Shown here: positions 59,978 through 64,000 of the stretch, in pieces | How the letters are laid out: each line of letters starts with the position of its first letter | Position numbering within the stretch: position 1 is the stretch's first letter | NCBI GenBank assembly: GCA_030272155.1 | Contig: CP126201.1 | Location: 3,322,501 to 3,386,500, forward strand | DNA from: Tetradesmus obliquus | Taxonomy: Eukaryota; Chlorophyta; Chlorophyceae; Sphaeropleales; Scenedesmaceae | DNA: 64,000 bases | Direction: 5' to 3' | Translations under genes and position numbers: made by a program | The notes under the pieces: generated by a model | Told to the model about the DNA's origin: nothing | What the model saw: only the letters and a program-made list of their open reading frames with translations | Databases searched by the model: none

Positions 59978-60186
59978 CTGCTCGATAGCCTGCGGTCGAT
60001 GTCTGCTAATTCTGTCGAAAGTGACCTGGATTGCGGTGACGAGCACAGAAAGGTGCGGCACACTCAAAGCGCCACGAACACAGCAGCAGATCAATTTCTT
60101 TGCTTCAAGGCTTCCTGCAGGAGATGGACAAGAGGGAGCAGGGTGGAGCAGGTCCGCGCTCAACCCTAACAAAGCCCTTGTGACAG
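59978..60186. promoter_or_regulatory. Short divergent promoter region
   Basis: The coiled-coil gene starts at 59977 (-) and the last gene begins within about 150-210 bp on the plus strand, so both probably share this segment. An ATG at 60124 (+) could start the right-hand gene but its phase does not fit the next exon. Confidence 0.4.
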
Positions 60187-63100
60187 TGACAGTGGTGAGT
60201 TTGAAGTGCTGCTGAGCAGCAGTTCAACACCAGCGACGCAACAGCTTGATGCGGATGACACAGTGTACGGTCAGCTGTTGCACACGCTGTCTGTTTGTGT
60301 GAGCAGCACACGTAGCAGGAGCAGCGTCAGCAGCAGCACTCATGTCACTAGCACAGAAGACGATCTCGTTCAAGGCGCTGTAAGTCCCCTCTTTTGCCCA
60401 CAGCATAGCATTGTCGCACATTAATGCCTGGTGTATGCTGCTGCTGCAACAGCAGCCAGCTGATCAGCATGTGTACCGTGCATGCTGCTTGGCCAGTACC
60501 CGTGTCACTCTGCGTCATTGCTTACTGTAGGCAGCGCTGCCGCACCACGATAGAGGACTTTGCTTGCACATACTTCCCTTTGCATGGCTTAGACGTAGCA
60601 CAGGTGAGCTTACAAGATATACAGCAGCTGATGATGCAAAAGTGTGCGCATCTGGACATAGACGAAATCAAACTGCACGGCGCATAACTTTACTGCCCAG
60701 CACGCAGCACCATCTGTTTTTCAAACAGCAGGATTCTCTGCACCAATCTTTAACTGTAGGGCGCGCATCAGCATACCCTCGTGCAACGCACTGCAAAGCT
60801 CCAAGCGCCAACAGCCCTCTGCACAATTGCTCCCGTTACATCCACCAAATGCACTGTTTTCACACCTGCTGTCCCACTATGTTCTGCATCTGTTCTAGGG
60901 CCTGTTCCAGTACCTAGACATACTGCTGTTCGTGGAGGCCACCATATACCAAATGGATGAGGAGAATGAGGCTCTCTGCGAGCAGCTGGCACAACAACAT
61001 GACAGTCAAACAGGACAGCAGGCTGCTGCAGAGGATGCACAGCAGCAGCAGCAGGCTGGTGCAGAGGATGCACGGCAGCAGCAGCAGGCTGGTGCAGAGG
61101 ATGCACGGCAGCAGCAGCAGCCCGAGGAGCAGCCCGAGCAGCAGCCGGAGCAGCAGCAGCAGGAGCAGCAGCTCACCTTTGAAGGTGAGCAGGACTGCAG
61201 CTGTCCCAGTGCAGCAGCAGTGTGCGCCACAGATGCCACTTTGTTGTTCAACACTACCTGTCTGCATTGATACCTGCTGGCCAGGATTGCTGCTTCAAAT
61301 GCCAGGACCCCAGCATTAGCTGATGCCTGACAATACCTCACTAGTTGATCTCTGTGTCCCTGTGTCTTGATGTCTTTGTTTACACGCAGCCCAGGAGGTA
61401 CTGCTGCAGGTGCTGCAGCAGCAGCTGCTGCTGAGCGACCGCGTCAGCGAAGAGCTCACCCTGGTGGGTGAGCGTGCTGGCAGATCAACTGCAGCTTCTG
61501 TATGAGCTTGTATGTGCATTTCTTTTGCCTTGCTGGGGTTGATAGCTGCGTAAGCGAGGAGCTCACCCTGGTGGGGGGGGGGGCCTGCTGTGATGCACTG
61601 CAGCTAGCGGGTATGTGCGCTGTTGTCCGGCTACAGTCCTGCTGTTATTCATCAGCCGCAGCGTTGCAAGCTTGAACTTGCAAGCTTGATCTGCACACAA
61701 GCATACTGGTGAGGGGCCTGCTGGCAGATGCTGTGCAGCTTCTGTCTGAGACTGTGTATTGCTGTTGCTGCTGCTGTGGTTCAAAGCTAGTCGTTTGCAA
61801 AACCACCACGCAAGCTCAGGCATGCGGTGCACTGTGTCAAATTTGGGGTCTGTGTCTGCTACGTCCTGCAGGGCCAGCAGTATTGGCGCCAGGAGCGGCA
61901 CATCTGCAGCCAGCTGGCAGCCACGCAGCCAGGCCATGCAGCGGGGCTGTCACTGTCCGAGGTTGTGGCTGCACATGAGGCAAAGAGCTTCGACTATAGG
62001 GTGAGCCTGCTGCTGTAGCTGCAGCTGCAGTGATATGCTGTTCATAATGCTGTTTGTGGCGGTGTTGATATCACTCTGGCACATGAGCATGGCCTCACAT
62101 CAGCTACAGGGCGCCCCACACGGCTTCATGCGACTGTTGGCACTGCCTGACAAGCAGCAGTGCAGGCGCAGAGGGGCTGGGGCCAGCCTGAGACACCCCT
62201 CATTTCGCCTGCAGCAACAACATAATGGGCGTAGTTGACACAGTGTATCTTTGTGCTAGCAATGGCGTGGCTGTGAAGCAATCATGTCTCCTTGTGTGTG
62301 TCTGCAGGTGCTGCACGCAAGCCTCTACTTTGCACAACTGATGTGTCTAGGTGTTCACTCGCCGTGCCGCAGGTGCTGCACCTGCTGCTGCATGGGCTTG
62401 CGCAAGCTTCTGGTTGAGGCGCTCTGGTGAAACCTTGGATGTCTGTGTGTATTGTTCTAATGCCGCAGGTGCTGCACCTGCTGCTGCATGGGCTGCTGCG
62501 CAAGCCGCTTGATGAAGCTCTGCTGGCTTTCATGCGGCTGGACGAGATGCTGATCGACATTGGGGATGACTTAACAGATTACGAGGATGACGTCATGGCC
62601 AACTCCTTCAACATCTACAGGGGTGAGCAAATGTTTAACAGCATGGGCATTGTTGCATCACCAAGTAGGATGGTGTCATGGCCAGCTCAGTCTATGCCTA
62701 CAGGGGTTTTTCTAACCTGTTGTAGCATTTGCATTGCTGCGTCATCAGTTACAAGGATGACGGCATGGGCCCTTCCCCTTTTATCTTGAAAGGGGCAATG
62801 AACATGGGCTGTTGCCTTCCAGATTGCATGTGTCAAAGGAAAGGGGGCTGTGGCATGCTGGCAGCATACGCTGTGGCACGTGAGGCAGATGTGACTGGCT
62901 GCATAATGACAGAGACTGAGGAGCAAACCGAGCCCTGCTGCCAGAGGCCCTGAAAGGACAGTTGCTCTGTGTGATCAAAGCCTAACGCTGCCGTGACTGC
63001 TCTCTGCTCTATGCTGCCTTGTGCTTGCAGGCTTCATCCACTTGTACGGCAAGGAAGCGCCCATGAATTTGGTGAGTGTGAACACGCTGCTGCTTACCTT

Positions 63101-63906
63101 CTGCAGCCCTGCCTGCCTGTAACACTGGAGCAGCATAGCATGGTAATGCAGCAGAGGCGCACAGAGCGCCGGTTGATGCCTGCCGTGCAAATATATGCAG
63201 GATACATACGCACTTTGCAGAAGCAGCATTATGCCTGCTGCCTGCTGACGCATGCAGCTGCCTGCCGCCTGCAGCCGTGTCTCCTGCAGGCTGCACGCAT
63301 CTCCCACCTGTGGGCCCACAGAGCACCTGGTCATGCCTGTAAGCTGCTGATGCACGCCGCTGCCTGCCGCCTGCTGTGTTTTGTCTTGGAGGCGGCGCGC
63401 ATCTCACACCTAGAGGACCACACCGCCCCTGACCATGCCTGCTGCCCGCATGCTGCATGCTGCTGCCAACGATTGACCCATGCTTTCATGCCCACAGGTG
63501 CATGAATGTAAACATTGCTCTAGGTTTTTATGGACGACTGACTTCTGCTTGCTGTCCGGCTGTCCTGCAGGCTGCGCGCATCTCCCACCTGGAGGCGCGC
63601 CGCGGCATGCTGCTGGCGCAGCTGCCGCAGGGGCTGCAGCAGAAGGTGCTGAAGCGACAAAAGGAGGCAGCCACAGAGGAAGGTGCGGCGCTGCTGCTGC
63701 TGCTGCTGCTGCTGCAGCGGCAGATACTCTGTAGTTTGACATTGTATTGATTGCTGTAAGCGGCTGTGGCAAGAAGATTGCAGGCAGCCTTGCGTTCAGA
63801 TTTGGGATGCTGTGAGTGGCTGCCGCAAGAGACACCTGTGCGCTCTGACACTGTGCCCTGTTTGACTCATGCCTGTGTGTGCTGGTGCCCTGCCTGGTGG
63901 GTAAGG

Positions 63907-63941
<35 letters not shown>

Positions 63942-64000
63942 AGGAGCGGACAAGTGGGTGTTCCCTGACCCCATACTGGATGAGCCAGCCTACAGGAGGC
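60187..64000 (+). CDS. Conserved protein of unrecognised family, 5' part
   Basis: Runs off the right edge. Exons: about 60187-60379, 60535-60603, 60899-61184, 61390-61463, 61872-62000, 62469-62622, 63031-63071, 63571-63682 and 63944 onward; phases close from the first listed exon. The start is unresolved (no in-frame ATG before an upstream stop, so an earlier exon is needed). Visible blocks: FACTYFPLHGLDVAQ, LFQYLDILLFVEATIYQMDE, a Gln-rich linker with a short Ala-Glu-Asp repeat, QQYWRQERHICSQL, KSFDYRVLHLLLHGLL, an acidic segment IGDDLTDYEDDVMANSFNIY, FIHLYGKEAP, and VFPDPILDEPAYRR. Mostly helical and acidic with no signal or membrane segment. It reads like a conserved soluble protein; I do not recognise the family. 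Confidence 0.7.
60604..60687 (+). other. Open intron start, possible alternative C-terminus
   Basis: Reading through the donor after 60603 gives 27 more protein-like residues (VSLQDIQQLMMQKCAHLDID, then a short end) and a TAA at 60685-60687. Intron retention would give a short isoform. Confidence 0.35.
61541..61572 (+). repeat. Donor-type exon echo (last gene)
   Basis: Copy of VSEELTL at the end of exon 61390-61463 with GTGGGG; followed by a G run. Confidence 0.7.
62309..62420 (+). repeat. Two acceptor-type exon echoes (last gene)
   Basis: The start of exon 62469 (GTGCTGCACCTGCTGCTG) is copied at about 62309 and 62371 behind GCAG; the second matches about 35 nt. Junctions read CAG|GT. Confidence 0.8.
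63289..63425 (+). repeat. Two acceptor-type exon echoes (last gene)
   Basis: The start of exon 63571 (AARISHLEA) recurs at about 63291 (with CTGCAG) and about 63391 (acceptor lost, GAG instead of CAG). Confidence 0.75.
63909..63943 (+). repeat. (CTG)n acceptor tract (last gene)
   Basis: Eleven CTG triplets run straight into CAG, the acceptor of the final visible exon. Confidence 0.85.

Overview
The window looks like nuclear DNA of a green alga. Genes are split by many short GT-AG introns, exons and introns are full of (CAG)n/(CTG)n that read as poly-Gln, poly-Ala or poly-Ser, and several products have plant or algal hallmarks: a DnaJ ending in a CaaX box, LEA-like proteins, a probable plastid transit peptide, and a large ARM-like protein resembling uncharacterised land-plant proteins. 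A chlorophycean host (Scenedesmus/Tetradesmus type) is a guess from the CAG-rich style and is not proven. All exon models were built by hand from splice consensus, reading-phase continuity and family resemblance; most junctions close in phase.

Layout, left to right. 1-1978 (+): 3' part of a type-A DnaJ/Hsp40. 3350-6236 (+): acidic/Lys-Gln-rich ankyrin-repeat protein. 7500-10731 (+): its tandem duplicate, now a pseudogene (frameshift plus stop), with a SINE-like insertion in its last intron. About 11.9-22.99 kb (+): a 13-or-more-exon gene for a plant-type ARM/HEAT-like protein of at least 1725 residues, with a near-perfect 110-nt hairpin in one intron. 24628-25500 (-): small secreted Trp-rich protein. 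26418-31164 (-): secreted or membrane-anchored papain-like protease fused to a LysM and two C-type lectin domains. 32236-34346 (-) and 35971-47739 (-): two LEA-like paralogues, the first with an organelle transit peptide. 48430-55664 (+): mitochondrial-type 2-Cys peroxiredoxin fused to a thioredoxin domain. 57811-59977 (-): small conserved coiled-coil protein. 60187 to the window end (+): a conserved protein I cannot name.

The most unusual signal is structural. In five genes (ARM-like, LEA-2, Prx-Trx, coiled-coil and the last gene) introns carry tandem, partial copies of the neighbouring exon. Copies of an exon's 5' end with its acceptor AG lie in the intron before the one complete exon; copies of an exon's 3' end with its donor GT lie in the intron after it. 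I call these exon-boundary echoes. The peroxiredoxin gene has ten such donor copies in a row, and LEA-2 has five acceptor copies at about 140-bp spacing. Introns seem to have grown by repeated tandem duplication across splice junctions, producing arrays of decoy splice sites. I know of no standard name for this arrangement. The DnaJ, ankyrin and protease genes do not show it.

The genes do not form one pathway. Several suit stress and organelle protein care (Hsp40, LEA proteins, peroxiredoxin) or the cell surface (LysM/lectin protease, small secreted protein).
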